Below are positions 36,968 to 44,763 of a DNA stretch of 64,000 nucleotides, piece after piece (the stretch's first letter is position 1; each line of letters starts with the position of its first letter). Source of the DNA: Verrucomicrobiota bacterium. GTDB lineage: Bacteria; Verrucomicrobiota; Verrucomicrobiia; Opitutales; Opitutaceae. Position numbers and translations under genes: made by a program. Under the pieces are notes generated by a model. That model made no database searches, had not been told where the DNA came from, and was given only the letters and a program-made list of their open reading frames with translations. Location: positions 124,001 to 188,000 of the forward strand of contig JACRQG010000012.1 of the NCBI GenBank assembly GCA_016222805.1, in the 5' to 3' direction.

Positions 36968-39874
36968 ATGTATCCTACACGTGCATTTGCCTTCATTCTC
37001 GCGACCTGGGCGGCGGGCAGTGGCCCGCTCGGTGCGGATGATATCCGCGGCACCGTTCGCAACGACCGGACCGGTGCCTACCTGGCCGGCGCCGAGATTT
37101 CCCTGGTGGAGCATCCGGCGGTTGCGGTCGTCAGTGAGCGGGACGGCAGCTTCCTGCTGAAACCCGTCCCTCCCGGGACTCACCGGATTCGCGTTTTCTA
37201 CACCGGCCTGGATGCGGTCGAACGCGTGGTCACGGTCGGCACCGCGGCGGCCGCCGTCGTGGACGTTGCCCTGGCCTCCGAGGTTTACCGGCTCGAACAG
37301 TTCGTCGTCGCCGGCGAGCGCGAGGGCAATGCCGCGGCCCTGATGTCCCAGCGCGCGGCGCCCAATGTCGTGAACGTAGTGTCAATGGACGCCTACGGCA
37401 ATGTGGCCGACGGCAACATCGGCAACTTCCTCCAGAACCTGCCCGGCATCGCGGCCAACAAGGAGGGCGGGGATATCGTCGGCGTCGGGCTCCGCGGCAC
37501 GCCCCCCGAACTGAATGCCGTGACGGTCGATGGCACGCGCTCGGCCTATCCTGTCATCGGCTATGCCCCGCAGGGCGATCGCGCCATGGCCATCGATCAG
37601 ATTCCCTCGGAGGCGATCAAGGAAATCGAGGTCACCAAGGGCAACCGCCCGGAAAATCCCGCGGATTCGCTGGGTGGATCGGTCAACCTGGTGACCAAGT
37701 CGGCCTTCGATTACCGCAGCCGCGTCGTCACCTATCGTGCCGGGGCCAATCAGAACACCTATCGCTCCGGGATGCGGATCACGCCCACGCTGGCGGCGAC
37801 GTTCATGGACACCTTCCTCGCGCGCCGGCTGGGAGTCGCCTTTTCCGCCAGCTACACCGAAACCACGAACACGCGCGACCGGGTGCAGATGTCGCACCTT
37901 GATCCCGACGTGCGCAACAGCCGCGCCCGCCTGCTCGATGACACCACCGAACGGATTCGGGCCGGGGCCGGCGGCAACTTCGAGTGGCGCTTCGATGCCT
38001 CGGCGCGGGTCTGGCTAAACCTCAATGTCAATTACTACGCCTCAGAGCTCAGCCGCCACAACCGGCAGGCATCCGCCGGCGGCGGACGACGGATTGCCGA
38101 CTATGCGCGGGTGAGCCGCGCCGCGATCGAGGCGGGCACCCAGCCGCGCGACTCGGCCAATGCCACCGCTGGCATCGCGCCGGGCTTCACCGCGACGTTT
38201 ACCGAGCTGCTCGGCGCCACCTGGACCAACCAGGCCGCGCGGGAGACGCGCCGCCAGCGGCAGTTCAAGGCTGCCGTCGGGGCCGAGAAGAAATGGGGCG
38301 ACACGCGGCTGACCTTCGTGGCGTCGCACAACCCCACTTCGGCCGCGAACAACTTCTTCGGCTTCACGACGACGCGCACGGGCGTGGGCATGGCGATTGA
38401 CCAGTCCCGCGAGACGACGCGTCCGATCTTCCGGCAAACCTACGGGCCCACCGTGGGCTTCGGGAGTGATTTCAGCGGCTACCTGGCCCAGCGATTCGAG
38501 CAGCCCGATCGCACGACGGAGGAGATCGACAATGTCCGCGTCGATCTGGACCGGACGCTGCGCATCGCTGGCGTGCCGGTCCGGTTGAAGGCCGGCCTCG
38601 ACCACCGGCTCCAGGAACGCTGGTTCCTCAACACCTACCGGCCCATCTGGCTCTACGGCGGCGCCGATCGCCTCCAGGGGCTCAATGCCGCCACGCGGGT
38701 GAATGATGACAATCTCGCCCAATTCGTGACCGGCCGGCCGGGCGCCGGTTTGTTCAACGGATATTATCCGCAGTTCGACGTGATCGATCTCGGTCGCACC
38801 GAGGCGATGTTCCGCGACCATCCCGAGTACTTCGTGCCGTCCGGAACCACCGTGGCCTTTTCGCCGGTGCCAGGAATTGGCCGTGAACGTGTCCTGGCCG
38901 GTTACGGACAAGGCACGGCCACACTCGGGCCCGTGCAGGTGCTCGCCGGGGCGCGCCTCGAGGAGACCAGGCTCGATACCCGGGGGTCATTGGCGGACGC
39001 CCGCAATCCCGGCCGCACGTCGATCCAGCGGTCGGGCGACTACCGCAAGGCCTTTCCCAGTTTGCATCTCCGCTACACTCCGGGCCGCGCCTTCGTGGTG
39101 CGCGGCAGCTATTCCACCGGCAGCGCGCGGCCCGGACTGGCCGACCTCGTGCCGAACACCACCGTGTCCTACAATGCGACCACCGGCCTGGGCACGGTCA
39201 CCTCAGCGAACCCCGGCCTGAAGCCGCAGTACTCGGAAAATTACGATGTGGCGATCGAGGCCTACTTCGAACCCGCCGGCGTGCTCTCGGCCGGGGTGTT
39301 CCGCAAGGAGATCACCGATTTCATCGCGCCGATCCAGACGGTGATCGCGGACGGAACGGGCAACGGCTTTGGCGGGGACTACGCGGAGTTCCTGCTGAAT
39401 ACCAAGACCAACCTCGGTCAGGCCCGGGTCGACGGCCTCGAGCTCAACTACAGCCAGCGGCTGCGCTTTCTGCCGCGGCCGCTCGAGACCCTGTCCCTCT
39501 TCGCGAACTACACCCGGCTCAATACGTCCGGTGCCTACGCCACCGGCAGCAGCCCCTTGGCGGGCTTCGTTCCAACCACCTACAACCTGGGCCTCACCTA
39601 CGACTGGCGGCAGTGGCAGCTTCGCGTGCGCTACAACTACAAGAGCGACTACCTTTACACCGCCGGCGCGGCCAACGCCGGCAGCCGGGTGACGGACGAT
39701 CCGACCGTCGACCTCAATCTCCAGTACCGCTTTCGCCCGTGGCTCACGGTGTACGTCGACTACATCAATGTCTTCAACAACTCGCCCGATTGGTACATGC
39801 GCGACCGCCGGCTGATCGAGATGAGTGAGCTCTACGGTGCGCGGCTCAATGTCGGTGTCAGCGGTCGGTTCTGA
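36968..39874 (+). CDS. TonB-dependent receptor, first of a paralogous pair
   Basis: 968 residues with a signal peptide (about 1-22) and an N-terminal carboxypeptidase-regulatory-like domain (IRGTVRNDRTGAYLAGAEIS; VPPGTHRIRVFYTGLD). The region before the plug has FVVAGEREGNAAALMSQRAAP, and the plug has MDAYGNVADGNIGNFLQNLPGI and PADSLGGSVNLVTKSA. The barrel ends in VGVSGRF. The receptor at 44764-47667 is clearly related over the whole length. It heads the operon that runs to the ribokinase, so the ligand is probably a nucleoside-like or ribofuranosyl compound. The next gene starts 1 bp after its stop. Confidence 0.92.
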   Translation: MYPTRAFAFILATWAAGSGPLGADDIRGTVRNDRTGAYLAGAEISLVEHPAVAVVSERDGSFLLKPVPPGTHRIRVFYTGLDAVERVVTVGTAAAAVVDVALASEVYRLEQFVVAGEREGNAAALMSQRAAPNVVNVVSMDAYGNVADGNIGNFLQNLPGIAANKEGGDIVGVGLRGTPPELNAVTVDGTRSAYPVIGYAPQGDRAMAIDQIPSEAIKEIEVTKGNRPENPADSLGGSVNLVTKSAFDYRSRVVTYRAGANQNTYRSGMRITPTLAATFMDTFLARRLGVAFSASYTETTNTRDRVQMSHLDPDVRNSRARLLDDTTERIRAGAGGNFEWRFDASARVWLNLNVNYYASELSRHNRQASAGGGRRIADYARVSRAAIEAGTQPRDSANATAGIAPGFTATFTELLGATWTNQAARETRRQRQFKAAVGAEKKWGDTRLTFVASHNPTSAANNFFGFTTTRTGVGMAIDQSRETTRPIFRQTYGPTVGFGSDFSGYLAQRFEQPDRTTEEIDNVRVDLDRTLRIAGVPVRLKAGLDHRLQERWFLNTYRPIWLYGGADRLQGLNAATRVNDDNLAQFVTGRPGAGLFNGYYPQFDVIDLGRTEAMFRDHPEYFVPSGTTVAFSPVPGIGRERVLAGYGQGTATLGPVQVLAGARLEETRLDTRGSLADARNPGRTSIQRSGDYRKAFPSLHLRYTPGRAFVVRGSYSTGSARPGLADLVPNTTVSYNATTGLGTVTSANPGLKPQYSENYDVAIEAYFEPAGVLSAGVFRKEITDFIAPIQTVIADGTGNGFGGDYAEFLLNTKTNLGQARVDGLELNYSQRLRFLPRPLETLSLFANYTRLNTSGAYATGSSPLAGFVPTTYNLGLTYDWRQWQLRVRYNYKSDYLYTAGAANAGSRVTDDPTVDLNLQYRFRPWLTVYVDYINVFNNSPDWYMRDRRLIEMSELYGARLNVGVSGRF

Positions 39875-39875
39875 G

Positions 39876-42227
39876 ATGGACCTCCGAAGCGGCATCTTCC
39901 TGTTGCTCCTGACTGCGGCCACCTCGGTGGCGGCGGAGGCAATCGATCTCCGCGACGCCGTGGTGGTGGCTCCGGCCGGTCTCTCACCGGTGGCCCGCGC
40001 GGCGGTCGACGTCCTGATCACGGAGTCCGCCCGCCGAGCCGGGCGACGATGGGAAGTCGCGGCGGAGGCGGCGCCGGATCGTCCGGCCATCGTCCTCGGT
40101 TCCCGCAATGCGGCGCTGGCCGCGGAGGGTTACGAGATATCCACGCGGACAGGCCCGACGCGGGTGACCGTGACGCCGGCGGACGATCGGGGGCTGCTTT
40201 TCGGGATTGGGCACCTCCTGCGCCAGCTGCAACTCGCGCCTGGCCGGGCGGGACTCGCCACCCCCTTGCAGGTGGCGACGGCTCCTCGTTATCCCCTGCG
40301 CGGCATGCAGCTCGGGTTCCGTGCCATGTCCAACACCTACGGGAACTGGACGCTCGCGGAGTTCGAGCAGCAGATCCGGGACTTGGCGGTGTTCGGGTGC
40401 AATGCGATCGAACTTGTCGCGGGTTTTGATCGGGAGGCACCCGATCGGCTCACGATGCCGGCGGTCGAGAACATGGCCGGGGTGTCCGCACTGTGCGCCC
40501 GTTACGGGCTCGATGTCTGGCTGTGGACGCCTGCGCGCGAGCACGACTACTCCGATCCGGCGGCAGTCGCCCGCACGCTGTCGGAGTGGGAAAAAATCTT
40601 TCGGCGGCTGCCGCGGCTCGACGGAATTTACGTGCCTGGCGGGGATCCCGGGGAGACTCCGCCGGAGCTGCTTCTGCCGCTGGCCGAGCAGCAGGCCGCG
40701 CTCCTGCGCCGGTATCACCCGCACGCCAGGGTGTGGATTTCCGTGCAGGGTTTCAACCGCGCCAAGCTCGACTCGTTTTTTCGACACCTGCAGGAAAAGC
40801 AGCCGGCGTGGCTGGCGGGCGTGATCCAGTCGTCGTGGACGGATCTCACGGTGTCGCAGCTGCGTGAGCGGACGCCGGCCCGCTATCCGCTGCGGTCCTG
40901 CATCGATATCGGACACACGCTCCATTGCATGTACCCGGCGCAGGATTTCGATCTGGCGTTCGCCATCACGCAAGGGCGCGAGCCGGTGTGCCCGCGGCCA
41001 GCCGCGATGGCCGCCATCGCCCGGGCCGAACTGCCCCAGACCATTGGCAGTATCGCGTACTCCGACGGGGTCACGGACGACGTCAACAAGACCGTGTGGC
41101 TCCAGCTCAACTGGAATCCGGAGGTCGCGCCGGCGACGGTGCTGCAGGACTACGGCCGCTATTTCGTCGGTCCGGCGCTGGGGGAGGAGTTTGCGGCCGG
41201 TCTCGCCCTGCTGGAGCAAAACTGGCAGGGGCCGCTGGCGGACAACCAACAGGTGGCGGCGACCTTCGCGCGGTTCCAGGCTCTCGAGCAGCGCGCCGAC
41301 CTGCCCACGCGCCGCAACTGGCGCTTTCTCTCCGCTCTCTACCGTGCGACCTACGACCATTGGGTCCAGCAGCGCCTCGTGCACGAGACGCGGGCGGAGA
41401 CCGAGGCCACCGCCGTGCTCGCCCGGGCGCGGGCACTCGGAGCTGAAGCTGCGATGCGCGAGGCGGAGACCCTGCTGGACCGGGCGGTCCGGCAGCCGGT
41501 CGCGGCCGCGGAACGCACCCGCGTGTTCCAGTTGGGCGAAGCGCTGTTCCAGTCCATCGGCATGAAGCTCAGTGTCGCGCAGCATCGGGCCACCAGCGTC
41601 GCGCGAGGCGCGAATCTCGATTCGGCCGACTGGCCCCTCAACAACCGCGCCTGGCTCAAGAGCCAGTTTGCCGCGATCCGTCGCCTGCCGGACGAGCCGT
41701 CGCGCCTGGGACGACTGGAGGTGATCGCGCACTGGACGGATCCCGGACCGGGAGGAATCTACGACGACCCGGGGCGCCCCGGTTGGAAATCACGCGCCGG
41801 TCCGGAGCATCCCTGGGCCTCCGCTCCCGCCGGCCAGGGCCGCGCCCAACAGATGAAATCCTGGATCCGCAGCGGCGACTTCGCCACCCACCGCCTCGCG
41901 TGGATGGATCATGTAGGCACGCTCGGGGCCACGCCGCTGACCTTCACCTATGAGAATCTCGACCCCTCCGCCGCCTACGAACTGCGCGTGGTGTATGGCG
42001 ACACGAAGCTCAACGGCCCCGTGCGCCTGACGGCCAACAGCACCCATGAGGTTCATCCCCTGCAGCGCGGCCCTTCACCGGCCGCCGTGCAGTCCTTCGC
42101 GCTGCCCCGGGCGATCACCGCCTCCGGCCGTCTGGAGTTGAAATGGGAGCGTGACCCCTCGTTCGCCAGCATCCGCGGCGTCTGCCACGTAAGTGAAATC
42201 TGGCTCGTGCGAGCCACCACGCCATGA
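39876..42227 (+). CDS. Exported GH20/GH67-like putative glycoside hydrolase
   Basis: 783 residues from ATG 39876, directly after the receptor stop, with a signal peptide ending VAAEA. An N-terminal alpha/beta domain (about 30-130, PAIVLGSRNAAL through DRGLLFGIGHLLRQL) is the type found ahead of GH20 hexosaminidases and GH67 alpha-glucuronidases. A TIM-barrel-like region follows (PLRGMQLGFRAMSN, FGCNAIELV, LDGIYVPGGDPGETPPE, ARVWISVQGF), then a helical region and a C-terminal beta domain. No catalytic pair could be assigned. It sits between a receptor and a nucleoside hydrolase, whose start overlaps its stop. It probably acts on a glycoside in the periplasm; the specificity is open. Confidence 0.6.
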   Translation: MDLRSGIFLLLLTAATSVAAEAIDLRDAVVVAPAGLSPVARAAVDVLITESARRAGRRWEVAAEAAPDRPAIVLGSRNAALAAEGYEISTRTGPTRVTVTPADDRGLLFGIGHLLRQLQLAPGRAGLATPLQVATAPRYPLRGMQLGFRAMSNTYGNWTLAEFEQQIRDLAVFGCNAIELVAGFDREAPDRLTMPAVENMAGVSALCARYGLDVWLWTPAREHDYSDPAAVARTLSEWEKIFRRLPRLDGIYVPGGDPGETPPELLLPLAEQQAALLRRYHPHARVWISVQGFNRAKLDSFFRHLQEKQPAWLAGVIQSSWTDLTVSQLRERTPARYPLRSCIDIGHTLHCMYPAQDFDLAFAITQGREPVCPRPAAMAAIARAELPQTIGSIAYSDGVTDDVNKTVWLQLNWNPEVAPATVLQDYGRYFVGPALGEEFAAGLALLEQNWQGPLADNQQVAATFARFQALEQRADLPTRRNWRFLSALYRATYDHWVQQRLVHETRAETEATAVLARARALGAEAAMREAETLLDRAVRQPVAAAERTRVFQLGEALFQSIGMKLSVAQHRATSVARGANLDSADWPLNNRAWLKSQFAAIRRLPDEPSRLGRLEVIAHWTDPGPGGIYDDPGRPGWKSRAGPEHPWASAPAGQGRAQQMKSWIRSGDFATHRLAWMDHVGTLGATPLTFTYENLDPSAAYELRVVYGDTKLNGPVRLTANSTHEVHPLQRGPSPAAVQSFALPRAITASGRLELKWERDPSFASIRGVCHVSEIWLVRATTP

Positions 42228-43315
42228 ACCTCTCCGTGTGTTGCCACCTGCCGTCCGCCGCCCGGCGGATCTTGATGTCCCTGAGCCTTGCCCTCCTTTC
42301 CGGGTGCTGGGCGCTCGCGGCGGCGGTCCCGCCCGCTCCCGTCAAGCTGATCTTCGATACCGACATGGGCAACGACGTCGATGACGCCATGGCCCTGGCG
42401 ATGATCCATGCCCTGCAGCGACGGGGCGCGGTCGAGCTTCTTGCGGTCACCGTGACTAAGGACCATCCGAAGGCGGCGGCCTTCGTCGACGTCCTGAACA
42501 CCTTTTACGGCTATCCCGAGGTGCCGATTGGCGTCGTGCGCGATGGCCCCTCCCGCGAGGCGGGCAAGTTCAACCTGCTCGCCGATGCGACCCAGGCCGA
42601 CGGTTCGCTGCGCTATCCGCACGATCTGAAAAGCGGCGAAACTGCGCCGGAGGCGGTGGGCCTGCTGCGCAAGATCCTCGCGGCCCAGCCGGACCAGAGC
42701 GTAACGCTGGTCCAGGTCGGGTTCTTCACCAACTTCGCCCGATTGCTCGACTCGAAGCCCGACGTGCACTCTGCGCTGGCCGGACGGGACCTGATTGCGA
42801 AGAAGGTGAAGCTCTGCGCCATCATGGCGGGGGTGTTCCAGACCGTGCGGGGCAACACCCGCCACCTGGAATACAATGTCCGCATCGACGTGCCGGCGGC
42901 GAAGGCGATGGTGCAGCGGTGGCCGACACCGGTGGTGTGGAGCGGCTACGAGATTGGCACGGCCGCGCCGTTTCCGCACGAGGTGATCGAACGCGATTTC
43001 GACTACGTGGCGCATCACCCGTTGAAGGAAGCCTATTACCTCTACAATCCCCCGCCGCACGACCGGCCGACCTACGACCCGACCGCGCTCCTGTTCGCGG
43101 TGTATCCCGAGCGCGGCTATTTCGACCTCTCTCCGCCCGGCACCGTGACGATCGAGGACAATGGCGCGACCTGGTTCCGGCCGGCGCGGGACGGGCGCGG
43201 ACCCCATCGCTTCCTCGTCATGAGTCCGGAACAAGCCGAGCGGGTGCGCGAGGTTATCGTGCAGCTTTGCGTGGCGCCACCGGTGGTCCGCCCATCCGCC
43301 CCGCCGTCCCGATGA
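42224..43315 (+). CDS. Exported nucleoside hydrolase-like protein, copy 1
   Basis: 363 residues. The N-terminus has a hydrophobic stretch ending LLSGC (Cys28), so it may be a lipoprotein. The IUNH signature is FDTDMGNDVDDAMAL (Asp45, 47, 51, 53, 54), which keeps the calcium-binding aspartates but is two residues longer than the classic DTDPGIDDA. Later blocks are LVQVGFFTNFARLL and the PTYDPTALLFAV region, where the classic enzymes have His-Asp. Family enzymes split nucleosides into base and ribose. Copy 2 at 47696-48733 is about three-quarters identical. It overlaps both neighbours by ATGA, so the three genes 39876-44718 are coupled. Confidence 0.85.
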   Translation: MNLSVCCHLPSAARRILMSLSLALLSGCWALAAAVPPAPVKLIFDTDMGNDVDDAMALAMIHALQRRGAVELLAVTVTKDHPKAAAFVDVLNTFYGYPEVPIGVVRDGPSREAGKFNLLADATQADGSLRYPHDLKSGETAPEAVGLLRKILAAQPDQSVTLVQVGFFTNFARLLDSKPDVHSALAGRDLIAKKVKLCAIMAGVFQTVRGNTRHLEYNVRIDVPAAKAMVQRWPTPVVWSGYEIGTAAPFPHEVIERDFDYVAHHPLKEAYYLYNPPPHDRPTYDPTALLFAVYPERGYFDLSPPGTVTIEDNGATWFRPARDGRGPHRFLVMSPEQAERVREVIVQLCVAPPVVRPSAPPSR

Positions 43316-44718
43316 CGTTTCTGCGCAGATATCTGCCCGCCGCGGTGGTGGCTTCCCTGGCGCTCGGCGCTGCCGAGCCACCGGTGCGCTGGGTGGTTCC
43401 GTCCGGATTCGATCCGAAGCGGCCGGCGCTCGGCCTGCCCGCGCTCCCCGGCGTCTCCCACGAGGTCATCTACGCCCCGGTTCCGTCGCGGGCGGCGATC
43501 GAATCCGGCGGCGACGGACGCTATGAATCGGCCCTGCACGGCACGTACAACCACCACACGCGGGCCGTCCGTTTCGGGGACAAGGTGATCGTCTATTGGA
43601 CCAATCACAGCGACGACGAAAACGGTCCGGGCCAGCGGATCGTGGCGCGGTGGGGTATCCTCGATGCGGCTCAAGGCCGCATCGACTGGGGCGACCCGGC
43701 GGCGCGCACTGTCGAACTGGCTTCCGCTCCGGTCCCGGTGCACCGGCGCGTGCCACTGGAGGCCACCGGCTTCGATCGCCGCTACGTCCGCGGCGACCTC
43801 CGGGTGATCGAGGGGCGGTTGCGCTTCGACGGTGGCTTCATGCTCAACCAGGGGTGGACTGATGATCCCCGCTTCCGTATGCGCGCGGGCGAACCAGTTC
43901 CGGAGGAGCGCTTCCGGGCCGTGCCCGACGCCGATGAGGCCCACGCCCGCGAGCGGATCTACCGCTACGACATGTTCTGGACGCTTGGACCGACCTTTCG
44001 GCAGCTCTGGGAATTCACCGGCGGGGCCCTCGTGCCGGCTTCCGCTCTCCATTTGCAGACGGATCCACCGGCCTCGCTGGCGCTGACGGCCACCCAGCGC
44101 CTCGCCCTGCCCGCGCTGCTGCCGCCGTATGGCAAGGCTCCGAAAGTGGCCGAGGCCGCACCCGCCCTGCGGGCCCTCCTGGAGCGCGTGCCGCCGGCGG
44201 AAGCCGCCCGACCCCACTATGCCCCCGGCACCTCCCCGCTGGCGGCTGACGGTCGGAACGCTTTGGCGCACCGCGCGGAGTTTCGCCGGCGCGACGGGAC
44301 GTGGGTCATCCTGCGCGACAACCTCGCCCGCCGCGGGCACTATTACGCGGCGGCCGCCCGCGCGGGAGAAGCCTACCCGCCGGCCGTCGTCACCAACCTC
44401 TACGGCGATGTAATGCCCGCCGCCGGTGAACTGCCGGACGGCCGGGTCTGGGTGCTCGGCAACAGCATCGGGCGGTTCGACTTCTTCCTCACCCTGTCAG
44501 ACGACGGCACGACGTTCGATCGCAGCTGGCATGTCCTGCACATCAATGAACCGTGGCGCGAGGGATTCGCCAAACCACCGCGCGGCGGCCCGCAATACCC
44601 GCACGTCCTCACCATCGGCAACGCCCTGTGGGTCTTCTACAGCATCGGCAAGGAGCGGATAGGGGTGACGCGCATTCCTTTCTCCTCCCTGGCCCCTGCG
44701 GCGGCCGTCGCACCCTGA
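43312..44718 (+). CDS. Exported sialidase-fold (beta-propeller) protein
   Basis: 468 residues from ATG 43312, overlapping the previous stop; an open frame extends further upstream but inside the hydrolase gene. Signal peptide about 1-22. Blocks such as HTRAVRFGDKVIVYWTNH, VVTNLYGDVMPAAGELPDGR, FDFFLTLSDDG and YPHVLTIGNALWVFYS resemble GH33/BNR-type propellers, in which a conserved ligand-binding face is built from Arg and Asp residues. The catalytic Tyr/Glu and Arg triad were not confirmed. It is last in the coupled trio, 45 bp before the second receptor. It could be an exo-glycosidase or a binding protein. Confidence 0.55.
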   Translation: MTFLRRYLPAAVVASLALGAAEPPVRWVVPSGFDPKRPALGLPALPGVSHEVIYAPVPSRAAIESGGDGRYESALHGTYNHHTRAVRFGDKVIVYWTNHSDDENGPGQRIVARWGILDAAQGRIDWGDPAARTVELASAPVPVHRRVPLEATGFDRRYVRGDLRVIEGRLRFDGGFMLNQGWTDDPRFRMRAGEPVPEERFRAVPDADEAHARERIYRYDMFWTLGPTFRQLWEFTGGALVPASALHLQTDPPASLALTATQRLALPALLPPYGKAPKVAEAAPALRALLERVPPAEAARPHYAPGTSPLAADGRNALAHRAEFRRRDGTWVILRDNLARRGHYYAAAARAGEAYPPAVVTNLYGDVMPAAGELPDGRVWVLGNSIGRFDFFLTLSDDGTTFDRSWHVLHINEPWREGFAKPPRGGPQYPHVLTIGNALWVFYSIGKERIGVTRIPFSSLAPAAAVAP

Positions 44719-44763
44719 AGGCTGCCTCCCTCGACCGACCTCGGCTTTCCTCTCCTGCACCCC

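Noticed and set aside
42919-43311. Upstream extension of the sialidase-fold gene
   Set aside because: It lies inside the nucleoside hydrolase gene; the ATG at 43312 overlaps the previous stop and precedes a signal peptide.
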